A DNA stretch of 64,000 nucleotides from Pseudo-nitzschia pungens (GCA_037355855.1 CM074764.1:124001-188000), one strand, 5' to 3'; counted from the first letter of the stretch, positions 10,690-22,190 are shown. Numbers and translations: made by a program. Notes: generated by a model from the sequence alone, not told the origin.

Positions 10690-12972
10690 ATGGTTCCTGT
10701 GGATTATGATGGCAACGATTTCAAAGGCGATGAATTTTCAAAAACACATCAGTCGTTCAAGTATTTGAGGACTCCACTTCCGCCAATGGAATTGGTGAAC
10801 GCCGATCCAGAAATCTTAGACAAGTTCTTGGCAAAGGAACTAAATGCATTGTCATTCAATGACCGGGAGGCACTTTCGGAAGAGGTTCATGGTGTCCGAT
10901 CTATGGCTCCTAGAGAAACTCCGGAAATGATAGAAACCGCACTCTTGGAGCACAAGTTTGAAGTCGAAAAGAGATTGCGAATTATTCTCTCATCCTCCAA
11001 CAGCGATAACACCCAGTTTGAGTATATGTCCGACCTTCTCCTGGCGTTGGGACTTACTCCGGACAGGAAACGGAACCAGAATTCGAAATATATTTCCCCA
11101 TCGTCCTCCTCCTCATCTTCATTATCACTGGAACCCTGGAAAGAATCGAGCGCAACGCCACAAGAACTGAACGCCTATCAGAATACTGGTAACATTAATA
11201 ACGATGTTGAAGAATTCATGAACAGGAACAATGAAAAGCTCTTTGGCAACGGTCATAGTCTTATCCATCACAAATACGCGTACGCCGCGTCCAGACGGTT
11301 CCGCACGAAGTTTTTGCGCGCCACGCTCTTTGACATCGAAAAAGCAGCGAAAAGATACATCGATTGCATAATGGTTTTTGTGGATTACTTTGGTCTGACT
11401 GCCCTCGAGCGGCCACTTTACTTGAAAGACCTCGACAAGGACGAGCAAAGATTGCTCCGGGAGGGGCAGGTGCAACTGATGCCTTCGAGGGATCGATTCG
11501 GCCGGAGAATCATTGTCTTTCTTGGAGCGTTTGGAGCTAAGTTCACCCACGTAAATCGGGTACGTTATCGGCTCATTAATGTGGAGGTAGCTTTTCCAGT
11601 CGTCTGTTTGTTCTCCCTGGAAACAGTCCTGCAACCATTTAGTGAACACCGACCAAATGCTTACAAATATTCTCTTCTCCGTGATAATATGCTCGTCTCA
11701 AATTCCGCACAAACGCCATAAACAGTATCGACTTGTTACGTACTTGGTTTGTCAGGTAGTTTCTGATGATGTGACGGCACAACGCAACGGTTTGGTAGCT
11801 GTTTACGCCTGCCTTGACAACGGGATCCGTGATTACTACGGAATGGTCTTGCACCAAAAGGAATCCCTCAGATTCTTCAGTGCTGCTCCGATCCGATATT
11901 CGGCTTTCCATTGTTTTCTTCCCGACGGAATGGGCTCCACCAGCGTTCGTGGGATGATACTAAACAGCATAGGTCCACAGATTAGACTCATCACGCGGGT
12001 TCACATAGGTATGTCATGTATAATATACTGGAAGATTGTTGGTGTGGATGTGTTTTGCTTTTTCGTCGTTGCTCGGTGATGGGATTCTTTCCGGCTTGTG
12101 GTTGTGCGTAGTCGTTTGGATTGTATGCATTTTTGTGATTATTTTTGTCCATCATGGTTAGAACATCGCCTACTGGAACCAACGAATCAATAATTACTGT
12201 TTTCTTTTGCATTTGGGATTCATTCGGGACTTGCTGTATCTTCTGTGCGTCTTTTGCAATCATCGGCATCCAAGTGTCAAGCGTCATCGAGACCTGCTAT
12301 AAATTGCGAACGTTCGGGATCCCACCGGAAGACTTTCCCGTCACCAGTTCGGGGTCGATCAAGACGAAAAAATTGATGAAATGGATCAAGGTCCGACTCG
12401 CCGTAGAACAAGCTCGTGAAAAAGCTCATTGCTATCACTTTCCCATCGAAAGCCATCCGGATCCGATGGACGAGCCGGGTCATCAGATTCCTAGAACATC
12501 TCCGTTCAGAGTTATAGAATGTCCCGACCTCGATGCCGTGATTTTTCGCAACGGCGGAGTGGCGTGGGACCATCCCGGAAACGTCAAGTTCCGAGCCATT
12601 CTGACGCTGCGGGAACGAGAACGAGACCTGCAGAAAACCATGGCCCAGAAGAGTTCGTTTCTGGACGGGATCATCAAGGAGATCTGGTCCCATGGTCTGA
12701 CCTTTCTCTCTTACGACGAGACGAATGAGTGGTACGAAGACATCCGAGAGTATGGAGTCCTCCGCAAGAAGGTGTTCCAGGCGCTCCGGGACCAGAGCGC
12801 CCGGCGAAAGCGTCTCGAGAGGAAGAAAAAAAATGTTGCCTCGTGTCAGATGGGAGATAGCAGCACGAGTCTCTTCATGCAACTGGACCACCGCTCACCC
12901 TTCAAAGACCGTTCTTCCAAGTTCAAACGGCCGAAGAAAGGTGGTTTTCTGGACTGCTTCACAAGCGATTGA
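10690..12972 (+). CDS. CRAL-TRIO (Sec14-like) protein with C-terminal DUF6824 domain
   Basis: Proposed exons are 10690-11559, 11726-12008 and 12275-12972, which give an unbroken 616-residue protein. Introns start GTACGT and GTATGT and end AACAG and CCAAG. The frame is open from a TTG at 10675, but the first ATG is at 10690 in good context (aataacATGg). The N-terminal half resembles CRAL-TRIO proteins: RFRTKFLRATLFDIEKAAKR, then LKDLDKDEQRLL, QLMPSRDRFGRRI, YRLVTYLVCQVVSDDVTAQR across the first junction, and YKLRTFGIPPEDFP across the second. Such domains bind small lipids. Near residues 470-560 a DUF6824-like domain follows (DAVIFRNGGVAWDHPGN...FR), common in diatoms, with the usual GRGG replaced by RNGG. 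The C-terminus is basic (ARRKRLERKKK). No signal peptide or membrane segment is seen. Ligand and pathway are unknown. Confidence 0.75.
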
Positions 12973-14703
12973 GAAATGCGCTCGGAAGGACGACTCTTGC
13001 ACGTTGTACATGATACTACATGATTCTACGTGATTCTACATGTCTCTGCATCTATATTACAGATATTGTTGTCATGATACAAAACACGCGAACACATTTG
13101 GTGGAATCGAAAACCAATCGACGGTGGAACGACTGTGCAATACTGATGAATGCGTTGCTGCATCACTTTTCCTCCCAGACAAAGGCAGGTGGCTTCTTGG
13201 TGAAACTTCGGACACCGAAGGTGCGGTGCATCCGAAACCGTGCAAAATCGATTTGTTTTGCCGCCATCTCTTTGCATCGCAACGCATCGCACTGTGTAAC
13301 GCGGTTGATTCGGTTGGATTCGATTCATTCTATTTGGTCCGATCCGATCCGATCCGATCCGATCCGATTCGATTCAAGAGTTGGAATGGATTCTGCCGAC
13401 GCGATGCAGGATTTTGTACCATCCATTCGTTCGAGACTGGACCAAAGTCACCGAGACTGGATCAGACTAGACTCGCATCGCATCGCATCGCATCGCATCG
13501 CACATCGGGTTGACGGCTATTGCATGGCACGGCGCCGAACTGCTACCAAGCTGCGCCGGTGCAATCCGCTCGCGCTCCGCACGCTTTGCCGGGAAAGCCG
13601 CGCAACTCGGGCGAAAAAGAGGCAAGGATGATGCGAGCTCCGGGCTTTTTTCGCTTCGTTCGGTTCGATTGGGCCTCCTCTCGCTCGACCCTCGCGCACG
13701 GGTCTTCCGAGAACGGCGTCGGGGAATCATCCGCAAGGCGCACGCACCGGTAGGAGCGAATCGACACAAACGCGCGTACAGAGTTCGTGACTCACAACAA
13801 GACGATAACTTGGCGGTGCGTTGTAAGGTTTCGAGTTGCGACCGAGGTCGTGCGTTCCGTGAGATCTTTGGTCCCGCAGACGTCCCGTCCCGTAACGTAA
13901 CGTCCCGTACCGTACCGTACAGAGTTCCATGCCTCGAGCGCAGTCTCGCGCCTTCCGCCGGGGTCTCGCTCTCTCGGAGATTGCGGTTGCTTCGAAGCAG
14001 TAGTACTGTAATAGTAGCATTCCTATAATAGTTATGTCTCGTGATACGCGTTCCACGATACAGCAATTAATTAGCCTTGATTGCGCAGCTCGAGCGCGAT
14101 GCGCAAGCGAGGTTTCGAAGAATTCGCAGCGCGGAACACCACGGAACGGTTATCGATCGATCGATCGATCGATCGATCGGCGCGAACCGTTCCTCGCGTT
14201 CGGTAATTACGCGTAAGCGTAATTACCTGTAGTTGTCGCGGGGATTTCGTTCTCGAAGAACGCAACGCAACGCAACGCAACGCAACGCAACGAGAGAGGC
14301 ACGTTCCAAAATCCTTTGGGACTCCTTTCGAGCGCGAGGGGTGGGCTGTTCACCGAAGGAAGCCTTTCCTGTTCCGTTGTCCCGACCATTCGTCCATTTG
14401 CATGCGCATCCACTCGAAAGCCGTTTCTGTTTCGGACTTGCCCGATGCGATGCGATGCGATACTATGCTCCGCTCTGCGATGCTCCGTGGTCTGTTCTAT
14501 TCAATTCCATTCAATTCCATTCCATTCCATTCCATTCCATTCCATTCCATTCCATTCAATTCAATTCAGTTCTATTTGTTTCATTTCATTCCGCAGCGAC
14601 CGTCGGTTCCTTCCTGGCCCGCTCGGTCTCCTCTCATCGGCGCTCACCATTCCATCGTCCTGGCTGGCAGTGGTCGTTCTCTTTCTCGTTCTCGTCCCCG
14701 TCT
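12973..14703. other. Intergenic, many short tandem repeats
   Basis: No gene recognised. The segment holds a series of mostly five-base tandem repeats: GATCC (13339-13375), GCATC (13473-13503), CGTAA/CGTAC (13891-13922), ATCG (14153-14179), AACGC (14259-14293), GCGAT (about 14445-14461) and ATTCC with ATTCA variants (about 14498-14568). The frames open across 13460-14080 overlap on both strands and show no known domain; they are Arg/Ser-rich products of biased sequence. The 3' end of the NFACT-R gene starts at 14704. Confidence 0.55.
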
Positions 14704-16285
14704 TCATACATAATCCTCGTCTCGATCCTCGTCTCGATCCTCGTTCGAGGTCCCTTCCATCGCTTCCGCCACGATCGCTCGCGCGCCGTCGGGTCGTCCT
14801 AGGATCCTCCCCAGTTTCTTCTTGGCCCGCATCCTCCCGGCCTTGCTCCCCCGCTTTGCCACGTGCCTCGAATCGGTGTACATGACCGGAACCGTTTCGC
14901 AGTTGTCGCAGGCGTCTCCGTGTCCGTGTCTGAATCCGTGTCCGTGTCTGAATCCGTGTCCGTGTCTGAATCCGTGTCCGTATCCGTTTCCGAGTCTGTA
15001 TCCGAGTCTGTGTCTGTTTCCGCTTCCGCGTCCGTACCCCTCTCCGTACCCCCCTCCGTGCGCGCTGTAAAACGCCGCCAGGTCCGCCGCGGCCCGGAGG
15101 CATTTCTTGGAGCCGTTCGCTCCCGGCACCAGGGACGTCCGCAGCAGGACCCGGGCTCCCTCGTAGTCCTCGACCTGAAACCACAGATCGGGACCCCTCG
15201 CGATGCGTCGCAGGAACGCGTCCCCGTCCGGGCTTCCCTTGCCGACCAGCATCGGGACGCCCAGCGGGGAAAAAAACACCGGGCCGGACCACCCGCGGGG
15301 GCGTCCAAAGTCTCGCCGCGAGCCTTCGCGCTTGCGTTCGCGGGCGTCCGGATCGTCCAAGATCGGGCAGAAGCCGTCGGGGGATCCGCTCCGGAGGGTT
15401 CGGAACCTCGCTTCCAACGACGCGAGCGCCCTTGATTCCGGTTCCGGTTCCGAACGCGAAAACGACGAAAAGGAAAACGAAGACGACGACGACGACGAAA
15501 ACGAAGACGACGAGCGTTGCAGAAGCAGGACTTTCTCCCTCAGTTCTCGGAGTTCCTCGATGGTCGAAACGAGCTCGGACCGGCGGGTCGCGACGCGCTC
15601 GAGGGCGTTGCCGGGATCGCGGCGCGGGACTGCGAGTGGATCCGCATCTTCTCGAGACGATTCCCCTGCCGATGCCTGTAGTTGCTGTTGCTGTAGATGC
15701 TGCTGTCGCTGTAGATGCTGTTCCTGTAGTTGCTGTTGATGCTTTAGAAACTGTTGCTGTGCATCTTTCAGCTTGACCCTTTCAGAATCCAATGAATCGA
15801 CAGCACGTTGCTGCCGTTCCAGGGCTTCGTCGAGGCTTTCGAGCAAAATGGATTCGGTGACCGCAACTCGGCCGTTCCTGATGTTGCTGTGGGTGTTATT
15901 GTTATTGTTGTTGTTATTGTGGTTTCTGTTCGCGTTTCGATTCGCGTTCCCGCCCGTGCGCCGCTTTCGTTTCGCGCTGCCCTTCTTGTGGCGATTGTCC
16001 CGGTTTCGCTTTCCGCTGTGCTCGAGAATGATCGATCGCGACAGGACCCCGTGCAACACCGTGCCGCTCGTCGAGATCGCGATTCGCTGGCGGTGGTGGT
16101 CCCAAAAAACGATGATGATGATGATGATGATGATGATTCGACAGCGAGAAAAACACCGGGCGGCGAGACGAGAGCGGAGACGGACGAATCGGAAACCGGG
16201 ACCGCGACGGCAAGTGCACGGGCGGAGCCGTGAGGGAAAGGACGCCTCCCATCGTCATCGAGAGAAGGAGCATCGTGGTTGCCAT
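14704..16285 (-). CDS. Stand-alone NFACT-R (RNA-binding) domain protein with N-terminal leader
   Basis: Proposed exons, in minus orientation, are 16285-16157 and 16086-14704, separated by a 70-nt GT...CAG intron; together 503 residues. Without this splice the long frame has no ATG, while the leader frame runs out. Residues 1 to about 23 (MATTMLLLSMTM...LSLTAPP) look like a signal peptide, followed by a Ser/Arg/Pro-rich stretch, suggesting an organelle or secretory route. The ASAF-type Phe is absent, so plastid import is uncertain. Residues 110-235 are rich in Gln, Arg and Glu and probably coiled. Residues 310-477 match the NFACT-R domain (FSPLGVPMLVGKGSPDGDAF, DLWFQVEDYEGARVLLR, AADLAAFYSAH, AKRGSKAGRM), known from RqcH/NEMF/Tae2-type ribosome quality control proteins. 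The domain is interrupted by HGHGFR repeats. The NFACT-N and helical parts of full-length family members are missing, so it is not a complete RqcH. Another in-frame ATG lies at 16339. Confidence 0.7.
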
Positions 16286-17254
16286 CTTCCCCGCGGCATC
16301 CAAACCCGCTCCCGGGAATCGAAAGCCTTTGGGATTCATTTTCAAAGAGATCATCATCATCATCATCACAATCATCATCATCACAATCATATCCATCGTC
16401 ATCACAATCACAATGGCTTCGAACAATGATCGCTTTCGGGTCGGTTGGTTAGCAGTTACCAGTTTAACGAGTTAACAGTTCACCGGTTCCAGGTACGGAT
16501 ACAATGAATTCACAGCATTCACAGCATTCACAGCATTCACAAGTCAGTCCTTCCTTCCGCGTAGTCTCTGCGGAGTGACTTGTAGCAGACGCGAAGCGTG
16601 GATGGATGAAAAACCCAACCGCATGCTTCCGTCGGCGCGAGCGAGTTGCTGGTCGACCGGTCGTCGGGGAGAAAGAAGGGATACATGAGGTAAGGCCTAT
16701 CGGAGGATACGAGTGAGTGAGTGAGTGAGTGAGTGAGTCAACGCACAAGAAGCATTACCGTACGACGCAATACAGTATAATATCCTTACTATCTCGGCGC
16801 TCGGTAAGTTACTCGTACTGGTACTGGTACTGGTACTGGTGCGGCTTGGCTACGTATTGCATTGTGAGTGGAGAGAAGAAGAAGAAGATGCTGATGAATG
16901 ATGAGTGATGAGTGATGAGTGATGAGTGATGAATGAAGAATAATGATGATGGGGCATGACTTGCTGATTCATTCATTCATTGTGAAGAACGAAGTTCAAA
17001 GTACGAGTAACGAGTACGTGTACACGTAAGTAAGCTTAGAATTATTTTTCATCTTCTTTACAGTACGTAATTACTGTCTTTCGAGGAATTTTGTACAGTA
17101 CCGTAAATCTTACACGTACCGGTAATTACCGGTAAGGCTTAAGATCTTACTCGTACTCGTATTTTAAACATTATTTTTTGACCCATTTGCCCCCCCTTTT
17201 GTCTTTCGGGAATGTAAGATTCAAGATTACGGTGTGGGACCAAAAACGTACGGT
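16286..17254. other. Intergenic with microsatellites
   Basis: No gene recognised. Repeats include TCA/ATC triplets (16350-16420), a nine-base CACAGCATT repeat (about 16510-16545), GTGA (16711-16740), TACTGG (about 16812-16840) and GATGAGT (about 16895-16935). GTAAGGTTA/TACCGGTA words are dense at 16990-17160. The segment next to 16286 is the presumed promoter side of the NFACT-R gene. Confidence 0.5.
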
Positions 17255-18071
17255 AACGATCCTGGTCTTTCGGGATCCTACTGTATTAATTTTAATAGTA
17301 CGTAAGTTACTTCGGTGGTAAGGTTATTATGATCCCGGTCTCTCGGGAGTTCGCAAGACACGCATAACAATACCGGTACACACGATGATCCCTACCGTAA
17401 GGTTACCTTTCGGGAGTGTGGGGCCGCAAATACGCGATGCTCTCGGTGTTTTGGGATCACCCACATGATGATCCCGGTCCTTCGGGAGCGCGGGGACGCA
17501 AACGCAAATCAATAGTAGTAGCAGCACACGATGATGATCCTCGTCTTTCGTGAAGAATGCATGGAACCAAAAACACGACGATCGTCCCGATCGTTGGGGA
17601 GTGTGTGGGGACGCAACTACACGGTGCCCCCGATCGTTCGGGATCGTGTGAGATGATCCTTGTCTTTCGGGTGTGCGGGGACGCAAATAAATAAATAAAT
17701 AAATAAATACACGATGACGATCCTCGTCTTTCGGAAAGAATGCATGGAACCAAAAAAAACACGATGATGATCCTTGTCTTTCGGGAAGAATGCATGGAAC
17801 CAAAAACGCGACGATGATCCTCGTCTTTCGGGAATCTATGGAACCAAGCACGGCACGCGGTGTTCCTTGTCGTTCGGGAGTGCGGCGAAAAAAAAACAAG
17901 CCCACAACGCTCCCGGTCTTTTCGGGATGCACGGAACCAAGAACGCGATGTTCCCGGTCTCTCGGGAGTGCAGGGAATCAGGTACACGCAACCGGTGTTC
18001 CCGATCTTTTTGTGAAGGAAGAGAAACAACGACACGATGATCCCGGTCTTTCGGGATCGCGGGGAACAAGA
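17255..18071. repeat. Second array of the ~45-bp repeat family, reversed
   Basis: About 17 units of the form CACGATGATCCTCGTCTTTC followed by GGGAATGCATGGAACCAAA, the reverse complement of the unit that dominates 7048-8146. Unit ends differ (for example GTGCGGGGACGCAAA in place of GGAACCAAA). Copies of about 57 bp near 17715-17830 are closely alike, suggesting recent local duplication. Together with the first array this places inverted repeat families about 9 kb apart on either side of the CRAL-TRIO and NFACT-R genes. Confidence 0.8.
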
Positions 18072-19185
18072 AGCAGTACCACTGGCACGTCGAGGGCTGG
18101 CAGACAGTGATTCATTCTGCAGAACATGCTGTCCATGGTCCGTTGCACTCGGTTGGGCACTCTATATCTACTTCCCTAGGGGTACGGTACGGTACGGTAC
18201 GGTACGGTACTGCACAAGATCGGTCGTGTTTGGAGGACGACATGACGATGGCGTTGTTGTCGGATTGATTCGCAACCTTACTTGTACCTACCCGGACTGT
18301 CCATGGTATTTCATGCTGTACCGGTACCGGTATTTATCATTCATCGTATTGATTGAATCGTGCCGCACCCCTTCTAAATAATTATGACCCCTGCTGTTGG
18401 AAGGTCATTTGGTGGAGTACCGTACCGGTGATTACGACCGCAAGAACAAGACCTACGGCAAGATTACCTGGCATTTGTATTATTTTTTGTACGCTGCTTC
18501 GAATTTTGGAGTTGGCGTGCGGGGAGGCACGTTTTCTCGAGGCCGTCGGTTTGGGAATACTTTCGGTCCTAGTAGTAACCTTACTTTATTGGTTGGTGGT
18601 CGGCGTCCAATCCAACGACGGCAGAAACAGAAACAGAAACATTCGTTGCGCAAGCATGCATGCATGCATGCATGCGTTTCCCGAGAGATGGTCTTCCGTC
18701 GCGGACAGGGAGTGCGCGGCACAGCCACCCTCGAAGAAAGAAAAAAAAAACCAAAGAACAATCGCGAGGGGGCTGCTGGTGGAGAGTGGGTGGGTGTGCG
18801 TTTGCGTTGTTCCAATGGCGGACGCTTCGGGAGAAGTGTGTACCGGGCACGACCACACATCCGTAGAAATCGCCTCCGATCGATCGATCCATTCCATACC
18901 TTGCCCCGACGATGCGATGCGATGCGATCCGATCGATTAATGGTTGGCTCGGAAAGATCGTCCGACACGGAACTCCCGCAGCACAGCAGCATCCACGGAT
19001 ACGGATACGGATACAGATACAGATCCGTGACAGCAACGATGTTCTGCTCGAACCAGTGAGACTGGTGCATCGTCCCGGAACCATGCGTTTGTTTCGGACG
19101 AGCGTTGTTGCTTCGCTCACGAGCGCACGCTGCGGGTGCAGGTAGTATGCGGAGGGAAGAAAGAGAAATTGCCCGTGAGGCCTCA
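18072..19185. other. Intergenic, no recognised gene
   Basis: Several frames are open on both strands (the longest on the minus strand, about 18480-19283), but none has a recognisable domain and they overlap one another. Short repeats include GTACG (18180-18212), GCAT (18653-18676) and GCGAT (18910-18932). I see no convincing start and splice combination. Confidence 0.45.
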
Positions 19186-19591
19186 GCAGAGGGCTGCTGC
19201 TCTCTGCACAAGAAACAATTGCGGAATAGATCATCCACCCATCCATCCATCATCATCCTCGTCTGCCTCTGCTTGAAATTCACAAATCAGCACGGTAGTA
19301 CTACTACTAGTAGTAGTAGTATTGTTACTAGTACTACTACTACTAGTACTACTAGTATTAGTAGAGTAATAATAATACTAGTTACTAGTACTTTGATTAA
19401 GTTCTACGAAGTATTAAATATTGTTCTTAATATCATATCATAATTACTACTATTGTTGTTACTACTACTACAACTCAGCAATTACGAAGTAATTATTATT
19501 ACTTCCTGCCTCCGTTTCAACTCCTCAATTCGCCACCATCTAGCACATCATTCCTCCTCCTCGTCAATGAAGAAGTAGTAGTACTAGTACT
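19186..19591. repeat. Dispersed repeat, copy A (with copy B at 22912)
   Basis: About 400 bp that recurs as a shorter copy at 22912-23212. Shared blocks are AGGGCTGCTGCTCTCTGCAC...AAGAAACAA, GCGGAATAGATCATCCACCC, CTGCCTCTGCTTGAAA, TCCTGCCTCCGTTT and ACTCCTCAATTCGCCACCAT. Between them TAG/TAC triplet runs of different lengths account for most of the size difference. On the minus strand both copies can encode DDGWVDDLF...CFLCREQQPS, but frames around this differ. No transposase and no clear terminal inverted repeats are seen. It may be a non-autonomous element or a segmental duplicate. Confidence 0.75.
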
Positions 19592-19880
19592 ACTAGTAGT
19601 ACTACTACTAGTAGTAGTAGTATTAGCAGCGTACTAGTAGTACTAGTGAGTCTCCCGGAGGAGGACTTGCTATTAGTTGTTCGGAATCTGATGGTGGATC
19701 GGATCATGGCGGATGCATGCATTCTTGGCATCTTCTTCCTACTGGTTTATTCGTAAGGAGTGAGCGGAATACACCATCCGACCTGATGTTATTGATTTTT
19801 TGATGAGTAAGGTTTACGAAGTCACCTCAATTCACTCGTTCATAATTACGAAGTATTTTTTGTTCGTTCATTCATTCATT
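19592..19880. repeat. TAG/TAC triplet run and spacer
   Basis: A run of mixed TAG and TAC/CTA triplets (about 19575-19640, also 19295-19385 inside copy A) forms many nested ACTAGT palindromes. The rest is AT-rich spacer ending in a TTCA repeat (about 19865-19885) that leads into the upstream module of the next gene. Confidence 0.5.
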
Positions 19881-20328
19881 CATTCGTGGAAGAATATCCA
19901 GCAGTCTTAGTCATGCGAAACAAAAAATACTTGCAATTCTTTCGGAACTTCGGTTCATGATAGTTGTACGCGTAATCTTACTGTTCCATGTATGATAACT
20001 TCGTGATTGTAACCTTACTCGTACGGGTAAGGTTATGTTCAATGTTAGAATGTACTGAGTAACCTTACCGTACGGTACCGTACAGTTTGTTGCTCTTGTT
20101 TCTGTCGAAAGGAACAAGGATGAAGGAATACGATAGGACGATGCCCGATGCAATTCAAAATGCAACACGAGTTTGTCTTTGAACTACAAGTACGAGTACT
20201 CGAATTCACAACCATTGCATTGCTCTCATAAAACTAATTTGAAAAACAAGAACAAAGACTCGAGTAAAAGTACGTGTGCAAACCATTACAACATACTTAC
20301 AACAACACCACTAGCAGCAACAAGAACA
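19881..20328 (+). promoter_or_regulatory. Upstream module shared by the DUF4116-repeat genes (copy 2)
   Basis: CATTCGTGGAAGAATAT (19881-19897) is identical to the block in front of the first gene and is followed by TCTTAGTCATGCGAAA (19905-19920), one base different. The proximal block has GAGTAAAAGTA (20263-20273) and CAAACCATT (20279-20287) followed by AACAAGAACAATG. The distance from the distal block to the ATG is about 410 bp, against about 550 bp in the first gene. Regulatory function is inferred from conservation. Confidence 0.5.
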
Positions 20329-21657
20329 ATGGATATCGCCGCCGATTCCGAACAGACGGAGTTCTTGGAATTCATTCGAGATGGTCGAGATTGTGTTCAT
20401 TGTTCTTACGAGGATATCGAATACGCGGTGGACGACAGCTTCCGAGGATGTTTTAGGAACACTGTAAGAAGAAATAACAAAGACTCTGTCTTGGCTGCAG
20501 TAAGTGAGGATGGATGGGCCTTGGAATATGCATTCAAAGAGTGGCGAAACGACAAAGACGTGGTCTTAGCTGCTGTGAAGAATCATGGATGTGCCTTGGG
20601 ATCTGCATCCATAGAGTTGCAAAACAACAAAGACGTGGTCCTTGCTGCAGTTAATGATGATGGACATGCCTTGAAACATGCCTCTGAAGGGTTGCGAAAT
20701 GAAAAAGACGTGGTCTTGGCCTCAGTAAAGAGTAATGGATATGCCTTGGAATATGCATCCGAAGAGTGGCGAAACAACAAAGAGATGGTGTTAGCTGCAG
20801 TGAATAATAATGGAAATGCCTTGTATTATGCATCCAATGAGTGGCGAAAGGACAAAGCCGTGGTGTTAGCTGCAGTGAATAATGATGGATCGGCCTTGTG
20901 TTTTGCATCCGAAGCGTTTCAAAAGGACAAAGACATGGTCTTGGCTGCAGTGAATAATAAAGGATGGGCCTTGAAATATGCATCTGAGGAGTTGCAAAAT
21001 GACAAAGACGTGGTCTTGGCCGCAGTGAAGAATAATGGATATGCCTTGGAACATGCATCCAAAGAGCTGCTGAACGACAAAGACGTGGTCTTGGCCGCAG
21101 TGAAGAATAATGGATGTGCCTTCCTAAATGCATCCAAAGAGCTGCGGAACGACAAAGATGTGGTGTTAGCTGCCGTGAATAATTATGAAATTGCCTTGAA
21201 ATATGCATCCAAAGAGTGGCGAAACGACAAAGACTTTATCTTGACTGCAGTGAATGAAAATGGATTGGCCTTGGAATATGTATCCATAGCGTTGCAAAAC
21301 GACAAAGACGTGGTTTTAGCTGCAGTAAATAATCATGGATTGGCCTTGGAATTTGCATCTGAAGAGTTGCGAAAGGACAATAACGTGGTTTTAGCCGCAG
21401 TAAATACGGATGGACTTGCCTTTCAATTCGCAGAGAAATCCCCAAAAGGCGATCTCAAGATTATCCGGAAGGCTTTGTCACGGAATCCAGAGGCCAAAAA
21501 GTTTGCATCGCAAGATTCCATTGTTTGTCTGGCAGAGTATTATGTCCGACAAAGAACGAGCATTTTTGATTCCGAACCGTACCAGAATGAGCCCTCCATA
21601 GAGTGCCACCGGGCTGGAGTGATGAAACGACAAAGATGTGACATTGAGCCGCAGTAA
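20329..21657 (+). CDS. DUF4116-type repeat protein, copy 2
   Basis: A protein of 442 residues starting at the conserved ATG (AAGAACAATGG); an open stretch upstream to 20173 starts with TTG and is probably leader. The N-terminal part (MDIAADSEQTEFLEFI) matches the first gene, followed by about 13 units of 25 residues (NDKDVVLAAVNNNGxALxYASxEL), a degenerate last unit and a tail with LAEYYVRQR and IECHRAG. Unlike the first gene it continues a few residues into MKRQRCDIEPQ, because the sequence runs on into a decayed extra repeat. No two neighbouring units are identical, so this copy looks older or less recently expanded. Function unknown; no membrane segment or signal peptide is visible. Confidence 0.85.
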   Translation: MDIAADSEQTEFLEFIRDGRDCVHCSYEDIEYAVDDSFRGCFRNTVRRNNKDSVLAAVSEDGWALEYAFKEWRNDKDVVLAAVKNHGCALGSASIELQNNKDVVLAAVNDDGHALKHASEGLRNEKDVVLASVKSNGYALEYASEEWRNNKEMVLAAVNNNGNALYYASNEWRKDKAVVLAAVNNDGSALCFASEAFQKDKDMVLAAVNNKGWALKYASEELQNDKDVVLAAVKNNGYALEHASKELLNDKDVVLAAVKNNGCAFLNASKELRNDKDVVLAAVNNYEIALKYASKEWRNDKDFILTAVNENGLALEYVSIALQNDKDVVLAAVNNHGLALEFASEELRKDNNVVLAAVNTDGLAFQFAEKSPKGDLKIIRKALSRNPEAKKFASQDSIVCLAEYYVRQRTSIFDSEPYQNEPSIECHRAGVMKRQRCDIEPQ

Positions 21658-22190
21658 ATCATGACTTTGCGTTGCAATTTGCACATAAATCCTGAAAGGG
21701 CGATGTAGAGATTGTTCCCAAGGCTTTGCTACAGAATCCAGAGGCTATTGAATTTGGATCACAATAATCCTTTGTTAGCTGGTAAATTATTCTGTCGAAC
21801 ACAGAACGAGGGATTTCGATTCGCAAGCGAACTAGTAGAGTGAGCCTTCCTCCAGAGTTGCGAAACGAAAAAGACCTGTTTTTAGAATGGGCCTTGCTCT
21901 TTGCATTGTGCATCCGAAGAGTTGCGAAACGACAAAGATGTGACCTTTAGCCGCAGTAAAAAGTAATTAGAGAGACGTTGCAATTCGTACACGAATCCTG
22001 GAAGGGTGATATAGAGATTATCCACAATTCTTTGTTACAAATACTAGTAGCTAGCGGCCATTTAGTTTGGATCACAAGAATCCATTCTTGTTTAGCTGGC
22101 GAAGTATACTAGTAATGTCAAACACAGAGTGAGCCGCAAGCGGACCAGAGTGAGTTTTCCTCCATAATGTACCACCGGGCTGAGTGAACC
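21658..22190 (+). pseudogene. Two decayed copies of the DUF4116 C-terminal module
   Basis: Directly after the stop of the second gene the sequence repeats parts of the terminal coding module twice, now broken by stops and frame changes. Recognisable pieces include GTTGCGAAACGACAAAGATG, TTTGCACATAAATCCTGAAA, AGGGCGATGTAGAGATT, ATTGAATTTGGATCACAA and CCACCGGGCTGA. The first copy covers about 21660-21850 and the second about 21850-22190. The second ends in the same 3' flank as the first DUF4116 gene. Most likely the original gene ended near 22190 and an early stop left these modules untranslated. Confidence 0.7.

Noticed and set aside
13460..14080. Overlapping Arg/Ser-rich frames on both strands
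   Set aside because: They lie in biased repeat-rich DNA, have no recognisable domain and no conserved start or splice sites.
18353..19283. Frames of 195-267 codons on both strands
   Set aside because: They overlap each other and contain microsatellite translations (HACMHACM). Only the short DDGWVDDLF stretch is shared with copy B, and it is explained by the dispersed repeat.
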